Assembly: GCF_026157065.1 (NCBI RefSeq)
Contig: NZ_JANLGQ010000006.1
Span: 1-64,000 of the forward strand
Direction of reading: 5' to 3'
Length of the DNA stretch: 64,000 bases
Source: Enterococcus sp. HY326
Lineage (GTDB): Bacteria > Bacillota > Bacilli > Lactobacillales > Enterococcaceae
Under the pieces are notes generated by a model. That model made no database searches and was not told where the DNA came from. It worked only from the letters and a program-made list of their open reading frames with translations. This document shows positions 37,380-46,657 of this stretch, piece after piece (position 1 is the stretch's first letter; each line of letters starts with the position of its first letter). The translations under genes and the position numbers were made by a program.

Positions 37380-38618
37380 TCAATTATTGAATTCAAAGTC
37401 TACATCGCCAATCATGGTCAAACGCTCAAAGTCAGTATTGTATAGGCTGACATCTAGAACATAGCTTTGGTCCTTGTATAATTTATCGTAAGAATCTTTA
37501 TCAAGTAAAAAGGCGATATATTTGGTGCCAGTCTCACCTGTTGATAATTCAGGGACATCTGGAGCCACTTCTAAAGAATTTTGATTCATAAATTTTACAG
37601 AGCCGACAGTTAAAGTTGCTGAAGTACCATCGAAATTTAAGACTGTCGAGCTGTTGTTTGTTGCAGTTACTTTTGCTGTCAGTATGACCACGCCTGTTTC
37701 AAAATTACTGAACCGGCTGCTTTGATCTTCATTAGGTGAAAAGTCTGAGACTTGATAACCATCAAAGGAAACGCTGATGTCTTCAAATTCGGCAGTTTCT
37801 CCAATCTCCTCAGATGTAATTAACGTTTTCTCGCCCCAATTTTCTACAGTTAATTTATCACTGTAAAACTCTCCATCAGAGACACTACTTTCCCCGCTAC
37901 CAGAGAAAGGGATTCGGACATCTTTAGAAGCCACAATGGTATCCTCTGATTTAAAGCTACTTTCGACACTATAGACTGCAGATAGAGATAACGTCCCTTC
38001 CTGATATTCGTCTATTTTCTCCATTGCCTCTGGTGCAACAGACATGGCGATAAAACCTGAGACACTTTCGCCAGCTGGGACAGCATAACTTGCACTAACC
38101 ATTTGAGAAACTAAATCATTTTCAATAAGGCTATTGTTTCTTGCAATTGAGGAATCATAGCCTGTAACACTCATTGAAAAATTTGCATCCGGATAAACGG
38201 TAGCATCACTATTATTTTCAAAAGTGACGGCAAGCAAGACTACACCACCAACTTCGAATTGATCACCAAATGGAATCCGAAAATCTCTTGAAAAATTCTC
38301 AATCTGTAAATACTGATAGCCTTCGACAATAACACTGACATCCTCTGCTTCATTTACGATAGCTTCATTACTTTCGTACAGCACTTCCATGGATTCCGCT
38401 TCCGTTTTTTCCTGTAACATTTGATCAATTTCACTCCATGATCCGACAGATGCAGGCTCACTAGATGTTTCAGTAGAAATAGTGGTGCTAGTTTCGCTTG
38501 TGCTTGTTGCTGAAGCACTACTATCTGTGGACCCACTATTTTCTGCAGTGCCACAACCTGCTAAAAACAACAGACAAGAAAGCCCCCCTATTAACCCGAT
38601 AAACCCTTTTTTCTTCAT
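37380..38618 (-). CDS. secreted lipoprotein with two repeated immunoglobulin-like halves
   Basis: A 412-residue lipoprotein. The signal peptide KKKGFIGLIGGLSCLLFLAGC ends in the lipobox LAGC, and a Ser/Thr-rich linker (residues about 25-60) follows. Two related halves each contain a stretch such as GVVLLAVTFENNSDATVYPD and GVVILTAKVTATNNSSTVLN, as in DUF4352/DUF5068-type extracellular lipoproteins. Function is unknown. AAAGGAGG before ATG 38618 decides the start; a frame reaching 38690 has none. It has no close neighbour. Confidence 0.8.
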   Translation of the reverse strand: MKKKGFIGLIGGLSCLLFLAGCGTAENSGSTDSSASATSTSETSTTISTETSSEPASVGSWSEIDQMLQEKTEAESMEVLYESNEAIVNEAEDVSVIVEGYQYLQIENFSRDFRIPFGDQFEVGGVVLLAVTFENNSDATVYPDANFSMSVTGYDSSIARNNSLIENDLVSQMVSASYAVPAGESVSGFIAMSVAPEAMEKIDEYQEGTLSLSAVYSVESSFKSEDTIVASKDVRIPFSGSGESSVSDGEFYSDKLTVENWGEKTLITSEEIGETAEFEDISVSFDGYQVSDFSPNEDQSSRFSNFETGVVILTAKVTATNNSSTVLNFDGTSATLTVGSVKFMNQNSLEVAPDVPELSTGETGTKYIAFLLDKDSYDKLYKDQSYVLDVSLYNTDFERLTMIGDVDFEFNN

Positions 38619-39085
38619 TATTTTTCCTCCTTTGGAATAAAATAAGTATACCGAACTATTTAATTTACTGGAATTATTATTTTTAATCAATAGTTATATC
38701 CTCAAATAAACAAGTAATTAATTTGCATAAATAATTTAATTATTATTGATGGTGACTATTAAAAAGGCTTGGGAACAAACATAAAAATTTCAATCCAATA
38801 GATATAATTTGGTTCATAGAGTTTCAAATTTGCTCCATTAACCTTTTCTCCATCAAATAGTCCAAAATTAATAAGTCTTGACTATTAGTTAAACAAAAAA
38901 TGGGAATATTTTTAGAAACTGAAAAATAGTAATGAGGATAACCTACTAAGGCGATTACTAATCAGCCATCTAGGAGAAAATTTCATTGTCAGTTTAAAAT
39001 AATGAGGAAGGGTGTTTGCTCAATAGTGCAAGAATTTTTTTGTGATGATTTTGTAGGAACTGACAGTACATAGTTTTGCATTTTA
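38619..39085. other. AT-rich gene-free stretch
   Basis: No supported gene. It contains the lipoprotein promoter region (TATACT on the minus strand near 38650) and an intergenic GGCTTGGGAACAAA segment near 38767 like those often seen between genes in lactic acid bacteria. Confidence 0.5.
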
Positions 39086-39129
39086 ACATTTCCCAAACAA
39101 TTCCTGAACAATTTGCTGACATTTTCCAG
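39086..39129 (+). promoter_or_regulatory. four tandem 11-bp repeats, LytTR-type binding array, copy 2
   Basis: ACATTTCCCAA, ACAATTCCTGA, ACAATTTGCTG and ACATTTTCCAG follow without a gap at 39086, 39097, 39108 and 39119. Alternate units are 22 bp apart, matching the ACA-x-TT direct repeats used by AgrA/ComE-type LytTR regulators. A TAATAG -10-like box lies about 30 bases on, then the 28-residue peptide gene. Confidence 0.65.
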
Positions 39130-39178
39130 TTCGATTCATCTTGGAGCTAAAAGTAATAGAAGGCTTGGAGAAATTCGA

Positions 39179-39265
39179 ATGGCAAATAAGAAGGTAGCTA
39201 CAATCGTAACGATTGGCGTTGGTTTATTAGTGGCAGGTTTAATTATTAGAAAAAAACATAAATAA
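39179..39265 (+). CDS. 28-residue cationic membrane peptide
   Basis: The frame encodes a peptide with a short Lys-rich start (MANKK), a continuous hydrophobic helix VATIVTIGVGLLVAGLII and a basic tail RKKHK. TTGGAG lies 8 bases ahead of the ATG. It is immediately downstream of the phased repeat array. The shape fits a small membrane toxin, leaderless bacteriocin or signalling peptide, but I recognise no family. Confidence 0.5.
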   Translation: MANKKVATIVTIGVGLLVAGLIIRKKHK

Positions 39266-39285
39266 TTTTTAGGAGGAATTTTAAA

Positions 39286-39450
39286 ATGAGTATAGTAATT
39301 ATAGGTATTACTGTGGGGATCATCATGGCATGATTATGGACGACACTATTGGTAGATTTTATTTCAAAGGAACGCAGCTCTGTGTTGTGGGTCATTAATT
39401 ACAGGCGATTTTTTGTTTTTCTGAGGGATAATTTAATTTCGTGGAATTGA
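39286..39450 (+). pseudogene. small hydrophobic ORF interrupted by TGA
   Basis: AGGAGG at 39271-39276 precedes ATG 39286. Fifteen codons (MSIVIIGITVGIIMA) end at TGA 39331-39333. Reading on in the same frame gives LWTTLLVDFISKERSSVLW and further residues to TGA 39448-39450, a plausible 54-residue membrane protein in which a Trp codon TGG became TGA. Alternatively only the 15-residue peptide is made. It is translated 20 bases after the 28-residue peptide. Confidence 0.4.
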
Positions 39451-39502
39451 AGCGCAGAATGTTTAAGTAAAATTCTTTTTATTCAGAATATTGAAAAAAC
39501 GC

Positions 39503-39531
39503 TTGACATTTTTTTCTTTTACCAGTATTGT
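39503..39531 (+). promoter_or_regulatory. leuA promoter
   Basis: TTGACA (39503-39508), 17-base spacer, TATTGT (39526-39531). The transcript would begin near 39538 and include a leader of about 210 bases. Confidence 0.8.
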
Positions 39532-39553
39532 TGACTGCATAGTAAATTAACTA

Positions 39554-39568
39554 AAAATTCTGAAAATT
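39554..39568. promoter_or_regulatory. CodY-like box in the leu leader
   Basis: AAAATTCTGAAAATT matches 13 of 15 positions of the CodY consensus AATTTTCWGAAAATT. It lies just downstream of the transcription start, a roadblock position. CodY is activated by branched-chain amino acids. Confidence 0.75.
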
Positions 39569-39582
39569 CAAAGGTGATTTTA

Positions 39583-39636
39583 ATGACCAATCAAATTAAA
39601 GGCTATTCACGTTCATACGTTTACTTATTAATCTAG
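39583..39636 (+). CDS. leu operon leader peptide
   Basis: A 17-codon frame with AAAGGTGA upstream, MTNQIKGYSRSYVYLLI. It ends in Val-Tyr-Leu-Leu-Ile next to its stop, exactly where stalling on Leu/Ile codons could steer folding of the following RNA. A comparable attenuated leu leader is known in Lactococcus lactis. Confidence 0.75.
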   Translation: MTNQIKGYSRSYVYLLI

Positions 39637-39718
39637 CGGGGCTCTTTTTCTTGTAAAAGATGAAAGGAGTCCTGTTCGCATTGCATAAAGTTAAAAACTT
39701 TATGGAATGCTTTTTTTA
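39635..39718 (+). promoter_or_regulatory. leu attenuator
   Basis: A 10-bp helix can form between AGCGGGGCTC (39635-39644) and GAGTCCTGTT (39667-39676); its 5' arm overlaps the leader stop. Next comes a terminator, GCATTGCATAAAGTT/AACTTTATGGAATGC with TTTTTTT (39678-39717). A ribosome stalled on the Leu-Leu-Ile codons would cover the 5' arm of the first helix. Confidence 0.8.
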
Positions 39719-39747
39719 TACATTTATTTCATTAGGAGGAAATTTAT

Positions 39748-41286
39748 ATGGCCAGAGAAATACAATTTTTTGATACGACATTGAGGGATGGCGAACAAAC
39801 ACCGGGGGTAAATTTTAATCCCCAAGAAAAACTACAAATTGCGCTCCAATTAGAAAAATGGGGCATTGACACCATCGAAGCCGGCTTTCCTAATGCTTCA
39901 CCGGGGGATTTCGAATCGGTGACAAGCATTGCCAATGCTTGTCAAAGAATGACTGTTGCCGGCTTGGCCCGTTGTAAAAAAGAAGACATTGACGCGGCTT
40001 ATAAAGCGTTAAAGGGGGCTAAGTATCCGCAGATTCACGTTTTTCTTGCCACTAGCCCAGTGCATATGGAATATAAATTGAAAATGACTCCGGATGAGGT
40101 ATTAGATTCGATTACCGGACATGTGACCTATGCTAAAAAATATTTTGCCAAGGTACAATTTTCCCCAGAGGATGCGACTCGGACGCCGATTGATTTTCTA
40201 GTGAAGGCTGTTCAGCGGGCAGTAGATGCTGGAGCAACGATCATCAATATTCCCGATACAGTTGGCTATTCTAATCCCACAGAATATGGGCAAATTTTTA
40301 AAACAATGCGGGAAAAAATCCAAACCACTGAAGAGATCATTTATTCCTCCCACTGCCATGACGATTTGGGGATGGCGACAGCCAATGCGCTGGCGGCCAT
40401 TGAAAATGGCGCCAATCGGGTGGAGGGAACGGTTAACGGCATCGGTGAAAGAGCTGGCAATACCGCCCTTGAAGAGGTTGCGCTCGCCCTTTATGTCAGA
40501 AAAGATTTTTACCAAGCCGGTTCGCAAATTGTTTTGGCGGAAACGAAAAAAACGAGTGACTTGGTGTCCAGATTGTCAGGAATCGCCATTCCTAAAAATA
40601 AGGCGATTGTCGGCGGCAATGCTTACGCCCACGAGTCAGGTATCCATCAAGACGGCGTGCTAAAAAATCCTGAAACCTATGAAATTATCACACCGCAATT
40701 GGTGGGCATTCAAACCAATTCGCTGCCACTGGGCAAGCTATCTGGGCGCCACGCCTTCTTCGCTAAGATTAAAGAGCTGGGCTACGATTTGAGTGAGGAC
40801 AAAAAGAATGCAACCTTTGAAAAATTCAAAGCTCTGGCAGATAAAAAGAAACAGATTACCGATGTTGACCTGCATGCGTTAGTGACGACCCAACAGCAGG
40901 TTGAAGAAGCCCAAAGTGTTTTGGAAAATCTGCAGCTGCAATATGTTGCCAACGGCAAGCAAGGAGCCATTGTTGAAATTAAATGTCCGAAAAATACGAC
41001 TAGTTACGTCGGCACCTCGGTTGGCCAAGGAAGCATTGAGGCAATTTATTCGGCAATTGACGAAGTTTATGCACGGCCCGTTCGTTTGGCGGAATACCAA
41101 ATTCGAGCGCTAACTGAAGGAGAAGATTCTCAAGCAGAGGTGCGGGTGATGATTGAAGACACCGAAACTCACCACATGTATACCGGCGTCGCCATCAATT
41201 TTGATGTCTTGAAGGCTTCAGCGCTGGCTTATCTGCAGGCAAATGAAACGATGAAAAATATTTTTAAAGAGGAGCAAAAAGCATGA
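39748..41286 (+). CDS. leuA: 2-isopropylmalate synthase
   Basis: A 512-residue enzyme of the DRE-TIM family: [16 protein letters not shown] at the N terminus, catalytic and metal residues in [16 protein letters not shown], and [17 protein letters not shown]-terminal leucine-binding regulatory domain (about residues 390-512) provides feedback inhibition. It condenses acetyl-CoA with 2-ketoisovalerate. First gene of leuABCD, with TAGGAGG ahead. Confidence 0.97.
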   Translation: MAREIQFFDTTLRDGEQTPGVNFNPQEKLQIALQLEKWGIDTIEAGFPNASPGDFESVTSIANACQRMTVAGLARCKKEDIDAAYKALKGAKYPQIHVFLATSPVHMEYKLKMTPDEVLDSITGHVTYAKKYFAKVQFSPEDATRTPIDFLVKAVQRAVDAGATIINIPDTVGYSNPTEYGQIFKTMREKIQTTEEIIYSSHCHDDLGMATANALAAIENGANRVEGTVNGIGERAGNTALEEVALALYVRKDFYQAGSQIVLAETKKTSDLVSRLSGIAIPKNKAIVGGNAYAHESGIHQDGVLKNPETYEIITPQLVGIQTNSLPLGKLSGRHAFFAKIKELGYDLSEDKKNATFEKFKALADKKKQITDVDLHALVTTQQQVEEAQSVLENLQLQYVANGKQGAIVEIKCPKNTTSYVGTSVGQGSIEAIYSAIDEVYARPVRLAEYQIRALTEGEDSQAEVRVMIEDTETHHMYTGVAINFDVLKASALAYLQANETMKNIFKEEQKA

Positions 41287-42338
41287 AGACAATTGTAGCA
41301 CTGGCAGGCGATGGCATTGGCCCAGAAATTATGGCAAGCGGTCTAGAAATTTTAAAGACGATTTCAGCAATCGATCAATTGGAGTTTACGATTGAGGACA
41401 AAGTCTTTGGCGGAGCGGCCATTGATGAAACGGGACAGGCTTTACCGGCAGACACGCTAGCGGCCTGTGAAAAGGCCGACGCCATTTTATTGGGAGCCAT
41501 CGGCGGACCGAAGTGGCAGACAGGTTCTGAAACTCCTGAAAAAGGCTTGCTGGCCTTGCGAAAATCTTTAAACCTCTTTGCCAATATTCGACCTATTACA
41601 ATTTTAGATGAGCTGGTAAAATTTTCGCCGATTAAAGAAGAGATAGTCAAAGGCACAGACTTTGTCGTTGTCCGGGAGCTGACCGGTGGCATTTACTTTG
41701 GTGAACCAAGAAGATTGAGTCCTGAAGAAGCGTTGGACACCAATGTTTACACGAGAAAAGAAATTGAACGGATTATTCGCCAAGCCTTTGAGCTGGCGAA
41801 AACTAGACGCAAAAAAGTCACTTCTGTTGATAAGGCCAATGTTTTGGCCACTAGTAAACTCTGGCGCTCGATTGCCGAAGAAATTGCGACAGAATATCCA
41901 GAGGTCACGTTTGAAAATCAGCTGGTGGATTCTGTTGCGATGAAAATTATCCAAATGCCGACTGCCTTTGACGTGATTGTCACGGAAAATCTTTTTGGCG
42001 ACATTTTAAGTGATGAGTCCTCTGTTTTGGCCGGCTCCATCGGCGTTTTACCAAGTGCCAGCCATAGTGATAATGGGCCTTCATTGTATGAGCCGATTCA
42101 CGGATCAGCTCCGGATATCGCTGGGGAAAATTTAGCGAATCCTTTGTCAATGATTTATTCGATTACCATGATGTTAAAACAAAGCTTTGGTTATTTTGAT
42201 AGTGCTGAAAAAATTGAACAGGCCTGCGATCAGGTGATAGCTGCAGGAATTTACACTCCCGATTTAGGCGGGAAATACGGAACTAAAGAATTTACACAAG
42301 AAGTCATCAACACACTACAATCGACGGAGGAAAAATAA
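41283..42338 (+). CDS. leuB: 3-isopropylmalate dehydrogenase
   Basis: A 351-residue NAD-dependent decarboxylating dehydrogenase: [14 protein letters not shown], the substrate arginine motif [15 protein letters not shown], and the Mg/NAD part [20 protein letters not shown]. It overlaps leuA by 4 bases and leuC by 1 base, so translation is coupled. Confidence 0.97.
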   Translation: MKTIVALAGDGIGPEIMASGLEILKTISAIDQLEFTIEDKVFGGAAIDETGQALPADTLAACEKADAILLGAIGGPKWQTGSETPEKGLLALRKSLNLFANIRPITILDELVKFSPIKEEIVKGTDFVVVRELTGGIYFGEPRRLSPEEALDTNVYTRKEIERIIRQAFELAKTRRKKVTSVDKANVLATSKLWRSIAEEIATEYPEVTFENQLVDSVAMKIIQMPTAFDVIVTENLFGDILSDESSVLAGSIGVLPSASHSDNGPSLYEPIHGSAPDIAGENLANPLSMIYSITMMLKQSFGYFDSAEKIEQACDQVIAAGIYTPDLGGKYGTKEFTQEVINTLQSTEEK

Positions 42339-43708
42339 TGGCGCAAACTCTATTTGACAAGCTGTGGGAAAAACATGTCATCACAGGAAAAGAAGGCGAA
42401 CCGCAACTTTTATATATTGATCTGCATCTCATTCATGAGGTGACTTCACCGCAGGCCTTTGAAGGACTACGGGAAAATCAGCGGGATGTACACCAAAAAA
42501 AGAAAACCTTTGCGACGATGGATCACAACACACCGACTAAGGATATTTACAACATCACCGATTTAATTTCGAAAAAGCAAATCGACACGCTGCGGGAAAA
42601 TTGCCAAGAGTTTGGCATCGAGCTGTGCGATAACGGTTCGGAAATGCAGGGGATTGTGCATATGGTCGGACCAGAAACCGGCTTGACGCAGCCGGGAAAA
42701 ACAATTGTCTGTGGCGATTCCCACACAGCAACTCATGGAGCTTTCGGGGCTTTAGCCTTTGGGATTGGGACCAGCGAGGTGGAACACGTTTTTGCAACGC
42801 AAACTTTGTGGCAAAGCAAACCCAAAAGAATGGGTGTAAAAATTACCGGTCAATTGCCTGAGGGCGTTTATGCCAAAGATATTATTTTGGCTTTGATTGC
42901 TAAATACGGCGTTGATTTTGGTGTCGGTTATGCTGTGGAATATCTTGGCGATACCATCGAGGCTCTTTCGATGGAGGAACGCATGACCATCTGCAACATG
43001 TCGATTGAAGGTGGTGCTAAGATGGGCCTGATTGCACCTGATGAAAAAACCTTCGCCTATGTTGCTGGTAAACAACATGCGCCAACCGACATGGCGGCTG
43101 CCATTAAAGATTGGCAGCAGTTGAAAACAGAGGAGGGTGCTCAGTTTGATGAGCTGTTGGAATTAGATGTCAACAATCTAGCCCCTTTTATCACTTGGGG
43201 AACTAATCCCGGCATGGGCATTCCGATTACTGACAAGCTGCCGGAAATTAAAGACATCAATGATGAGCGGGCTTATCAGTACATGGACTTGGTCCCGGGA
43301 CAAAATCCGACTGACATTAATATCGAATATGTTTTTATCGGCTCTTGTACCAATGGCCGGCTTTCTGATTTGCAAGAAGCGGCTAAGATAATTGAAAATA
43401 AAACGATTAAAGATGGTGTGACTGGCATTGTTGTACCCGGTTCAAGACCGGTCAAAAGAGCGGCTGAGGCACTAGGCTTGGATAAAATTTTTCAAGCAGC
43501 GGGCTTTGAATGGCGGGAGCCGGGATGCTCGATGTGTCTTGGGATGAATCCAGACCGTGTGCCAGAAGGCATTCATTGCGCTTCTACTTCAAACCGCAAT
43601 TTTGAAGGCCGGCAAGGGAAAAATTCCCGCACGCATATCTGCTCTCCAGCCATGGCAGCAGCGGCAGCCATCAACGGAAAATTTGTCGACATTAGAAAAA
43701 CCATTTAA
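42338..43708 (+). CDS. leuC: 3-isopropylmalate dehydratase, large subunit
   Basis: A 456-residue aconitase-family subunit. The [4Fe-4S] cysteines are in [12 protein letters not shown] and [13 protein letters not shown]. Also present are [20 protein letters not shown] and the C-terminal [15 protein letters not shown]. It works with LeuD to isomerise isopropylmalate. It begins at the leuB stop (TAATG). Confidence 0.97.
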   Translation: MAQTLFDKLWEKHVITGKEGEPQLLYIDLHLIHEVTSPQAFEGLRENQRDVHQKKKTFATMDHNTPTKDIYNITDLISKKQIDTLRENCQEFGIELCDNGSEMQGIVHMVGPETGLTQPGKTIVCGDSHTATHGAFGALAFGIGTSEVEHVFATQTLWQSKPKRMGVKITGQLPEGVYAKDIILALIAKYGVDFGVGYAVEYLGDTIEALSMEERMTICNMSIEGGAKMGLIAPDEKTFAYVAGKQHAPTDMAAAIKDWQQLKTEEGAQFDELLELDVNNLAPFITWGTNPGMGIPITDKLPEIKDINDERAYQYMDLVPGQNPTDINIEYVFIGSCTNGRLSDLQEAAKIIENKTIKDGVTGIVVPGSRPVKRAAEALGLDKIFQAAGFEWREPGCSMCLGMNPDRVPEGIHCASTSNRNFEGRQGKNSRTHICSPAMAAAAAINGKFVDIRKTI

Positions 43709-43718
43709 GGAGAAAAAT

Positions 43719-44306
43719 ATGGAAACTTTCACAGTGCATACAGGGCAAAGCGTCCCGCTTATGAATAATAATATCGATACTGATCAAATCATTCCTAAAG
43801 TCTTTTTGAAGCGGATTGAAAAAAAGGGCTACGGTCAATTTCTTTTCAACGATTGGCGTTACAGTGCTGGGCAGCAGGACAACCCTAATTTCATTTTAAA
43901 TGAGCCGGCCTATCAGGGAGCCTCAATTTTAATTTCAGGGGAAAATTTTGGTTCAGGCTCCTCGAGGGAACATGCAGCTTGGGCAATTCTTGACTATGGT
44001 TTTCGGGCGGTTATCGCCGGTAGCTTTAGCGATATTTTTTATATGAACGCCATCAAAAATGGTTTGTTGCCGATTGTTTTACCTCAAGATGAACGAGATT
44101 TTTTGGCGGCTTTGCCTAAGGATAATCAAGTGACGATTGATTTGGCTGCTCAAAAAATCAGCGCTGGCGACCAGAAATTCACCTTCGAGATTGATGCCAC
44201 TTGGAAGGACAAATTACTTAATGGTTTGGACGACATTTCAATTACTATGAATTATCAAGACGCAATAGCAGATTATGAGGCAGCAATCCCTAGCTATTGG
44301 CAATAG
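43719..44306 (+). CDS. leuD: 3-isopropylmalate dehydratase, small subunit
   Basis: A 195-residue swivelling-domain subunit: [17 protein letters not shown] near the N terminus and [19 protein letters not shown] in the substrate loop. ATG 43719 follows AAGGAG; an open frame reaching back to 43557 lies inside leuC and is spurious. It ends the leu unit; no clear terminator follows. Confidence 0.96.
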   Translation: METFTVHTGQSVPLMNNNIDTDQIIPKVFLKRIEKKGYGQFLFNDWRYSAGQQDNPNFILNEPAYQGASILISGENFGSGSSREHAAWAILDYGFRAVIAGSFSDIFYMNAIKNGLLPIVLPQDERDFLAALPKDNQVTIDLAAQKISAGDQKFTFEIDATWKDKLLNGLDDISITMNYQDAIADYEAAIPSYWQ

Positions 44307-44639
44307 GGATTAAAAATAAACAAGCTGCTTAAACTCATAAAATGTTTCCGCTGATATAGAAAAAGCACAAGATGCTGAGCTAATGGTCGATAAGTCTACA
44401 GAGATTTAAATCTTTAAAGCAGATTGGCCTATCAGGAATGATACGTACGGACCTTTTGTGATAAAAAGAGTAGGAATCTTAGAAAAATAAAAAATTTTTC
44501 TAACTCCTTCTCTTTGCTTTTCATTTTTAAGAAAGAATAAGTTGGTCACGTCTGTGATATTTAGCTGTTTTTTAGTCAAAATCTAGCCTTCTCCCTTAAT
44601 ATCCAAAGAATTTCCCGCTAAAAACGAAATAGTATTAAG
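44307..44639. other. gene-free stretch between leuD and the ilv promoter
   Basis: AT-rich sequence without a supported frame. I see no strong terminator for leuABCD here, so some read-through into ilvDBNCA is possible. Confidence 0.5.
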
Positions 44640-44654
44640 AATTTTCAGACAAAT
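44640..44654. promoter_or_regulatory. CodY-like box before the ilv promoter
   Basis: AATTTTCAGACAAAT matches 13 of 15 positions of the CodY consensus. It ends 13 bases upstream of the -35 box. Confidence 0.6.
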
Positions 44655-44667
44655 TCAAAATTTTATA

Positions 44668-44696
44668 TTGACAAATGAGAACATTAAGAATAATAT
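44668..44696 (+). promoter_or_regulatory. ilvD promoter
   Basis: TTGACA (44668-44673), 17-base spacer, TAATAT (44691-44696). Confidence 0.82.
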
Positions 44697-44758
44697 TTAA
44701 CAAAAGCACAATCTTTTCACATGGAAATTTAATCGAAGTTAATTGAGGAGTAACCCCT

Positions 44759-44800
44759 ATGAAAAACTCAAGACAGAATTTAGTCATTTTAATTTTATGA
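44759..44800 (+). CDS. ilv operon leader peptide
   Basis: A 13-codon frame with TTGAGGAG 8-15 bases upstream, MKNSRQNLVILIL. Its last six codons are Leu-Val-Ile-Leu-Ile-Leu, all branched-chain residues, the design of an attenuator sensor peptide for the ilv pathway. Confidence 0.82.
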   Translation: MKNSRQNLVILIL

Positions 44801-44803
44801 TCT

Positions 44804-44906
44804 AGGACTTTGAAGGCAGAGAAAATTTCTGACACTTTGAGTCCTGTTTGTCTTTGGTAAATGGGGCTCTGACGAAGGCATCCCTAAATTCACGGGATGC
44901 CTTTTT
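44804..44906 (+). promoter_or_regulatory. ilv attenuator
   Basis: AGGACT (44804-44809) can pair with AGTCCT (44840-44845). Alternatively GAGTCC (44839-44844), extendable by CTTT, can pair with GGGCTC (44864-44869) and GAAG, intruding on the terminator arm. The terminator is GGCATCCC/GGGATGCC plus TTTTT (44877-44906). A ribosome stalled on the leader's branched-chain codons would mask the first arm and favour the alternative helix. Confidence 0.8.
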
Positions 44907-44953
44907 AATTTAAAAAATTAGCAGCAGTAATGAAAACTAAGGAGATGTTGTTT

Positions 44954-46645
44954 ATGCGCAGTGACAAAATTAAAGTTGGAGTAGATGCGGCCCCCGCCCG
45001 CAGCCTGTTATACGCCACCGGGCAGGTAAAAAATGCTGAGGACATGCAAAAGCCTTTTATCGCTATCTGTAATTCTTATATCGATATTGTTCCCGGCCAC
45101 GTCCATTTAAGGGAATTGGCTGACATTGCCAAGGCGGCGATTATTGAAGCCGGCGGAATTCCCTTCGAGTTCAATACGATTGGCGTTGATGACGGCATTG
45201 CGATGGGACATATCGGTATGCGCTATTCACTACCCAGCCGTGAGTTGATTGCGGACGCTGCGGAAACAGTGATAAATGCCCACTGGTTTGACGGAGTCTT
45301 TTATATTCCTAACTGTGACAAAATTACTCCCGGAATGCTGCTGGCGGCCGTGAGAACCAATGTGCCGGGAATTTTTTGTTCCGGCGGTCCCATGAAGGCT
45401 GGTATTGATCCTAAAGGTCACTCAACAACACTTTCCTCGATGTTTGAAGCAGTTGGAACCTTTAAAGATGGCAAAATGAGTGAAGAAGATTTTCGTTTTA
45501 TGGAACAAAATGCTTGTCCGGTCTGTGGCTCTTGCGCCGGAATGTTTACTGCTAATTCCATGAATTGCCTGATGGAAGTTTTAGGTATGGCACTACCGGG
45601 CAACGGGACAATCTTAGCCGTTTCTGAAGAACGCAGAGAATTAGTTCGCCAGTCGGCCTTCAAGTTGATGGATTTAGTGAAAAATCAAGTGAAGCCAAGG
45701 GATATTATCACCAAAGAAGCGATTGATGATGCCTTTGCATTAGACATGGCAATGGGGGGCTCAACGAATACCGTACTCCACACATTAGCCATTGCGAATG
45801 AAGCCGAAATTCCCTACAACTTAGAAGACATCAATGAAATCGCCAAGAAAGTGCCTTATCTTTCCAAAATTGCACCATCTTCAGCTTACTCGATGCACGA
45901 TGTCCATGAAGCTGGCGGAGTTTCCGCAATCATTAAAGAGTTAGTTGATTTGGAAACGGCGATTCATCCCGACCGGATCACGGTCACCGGCAATACCTTG
46001 CGAGAAAATGTTGCGACGGCGGCCATCAAGAATACTGATGTGATTCATCCAAAGGAAAATCCATACAGTCCGGTCGGCGGCTTATCGATTTTATACGGCA
46101 ACATCGCTCCAGAAGGCAGTGTCATTAAAGTCGGCGGAGTAGATCCGTCGATTAAAACCTTTGTCGGCAAAGCGATTTGTTTTGCCAGCCATGATGAAGC
46201 AGTTGAGGCGATTGATAATCATACGGTACAGGCAGGACATGTCGTGGTGATTCGTTATGAAGGACCTAAAGGTGGTCCGGGAATGCCAGAGATGCTAGCG
46301 CCAACCTCAAGTATTGTTGGTCGTGGTTTAGGTAAGGACGTTGCGCTGATTACTGATGGCCGTTTCTCCGGAGCTACTCGTGGAATCGCCGTTGGGCACA
46401 TTTCACCTGAAGCGGCTGCCGGCGGACCGATTGCTCTCATTGAAGATGGTGACGAGATTACGATTGATTTGACTAATCGTCGGATTGAATTAAATGTTCC
46501 GCAAGAAACCCTTGCTACGAGACAAGATCAGCTGCCCCGCTTTAAAGCCAAAGTTAAAAAAGGTTGGTTGGCCCGCTACACGGCTTTAGTCACCTCTGCT
46601 CATACAGGAGGTGTGATGAAATTACCAGAAGATTTACTGGATTAA
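44954..46645 (+). CDS. ilvD: dihydroxy-acid dehydratase
   Basis: A 563-residue Fe-S dehydratase with cluster/active motifs [16 protein letters not shown] and [19 protein letters not shown], and [17 protein letters not shown]. It makes 2-keto acids for Val, Leu and Ile. ATG 44954 lies 9 bases after AAGGAG; an earlier in-frame ATG (44930) has no site. First gene of ilvDBNCA. Confidence 0.97.
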   Translation: MRSDKIKVGVDAAPARSLLYATGQVKNAEDMQKPFIAICNSYIDIVPGHVHLRELADIAKAAIIEAGGIPFEFNTIGVDDGIAMGHIGMRYSLPSRELIADAAETVINAHWFDGVFYIPNCDKITPGMLLAAVRTNVPGIFCSGGPMKAGIDPKGHSTTLSSMFEAVGTFKDGKMSEEDFRFMEQNACPVCGSCAGMFTANSMNCLMEVLGMALPGNGTILAVSEERRELVRQSAFKLMDLVKNQVKPRDIITKEAIDDAFALDMAMGGSTNTVLHTLAIANEAEIPYNLEDINEIAKKVPYLSKIAPSSAYSMHDVHEAGGVSAIIKELVDLETAIHPDRITVTGNTLRENVATAAIKNTDVIHPKENPYSPVGGLSILYGNIAPEGSVIKVGGVDPSIKTFVGKAICFASHDEAVEAIDNHTVQAGHVVVIRYEGPKGGPGMPEMLAPTSSIVGRGLGKDVALITDGRFSGATRGIAVGHISPEAAAGGPIALIEDGDEITIDLTNRRIELNVPQETLATRQDQLPRFKAKVKKGWLARYTALVTSAHTGGVMKLPEDLLD

Positions 46646-46657
46646 GGATGGATGCTT

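Noticed and set aside
34897-39333. Rgg-like regulator paired with the micro-ORFs as a peptide-pheromone (SHP-type) system
   Set aside because: They are over 4 kb apart with a terminator and an opposite-strand gene between them, and the repeats resemble LytTR sites rather than Rgg sites.
43557-43718. Longer N terminus for leuD
   Set aside because: It lies wholly inside leuC in another frame; ATG 43719 has AAGGAG and matches the family start.
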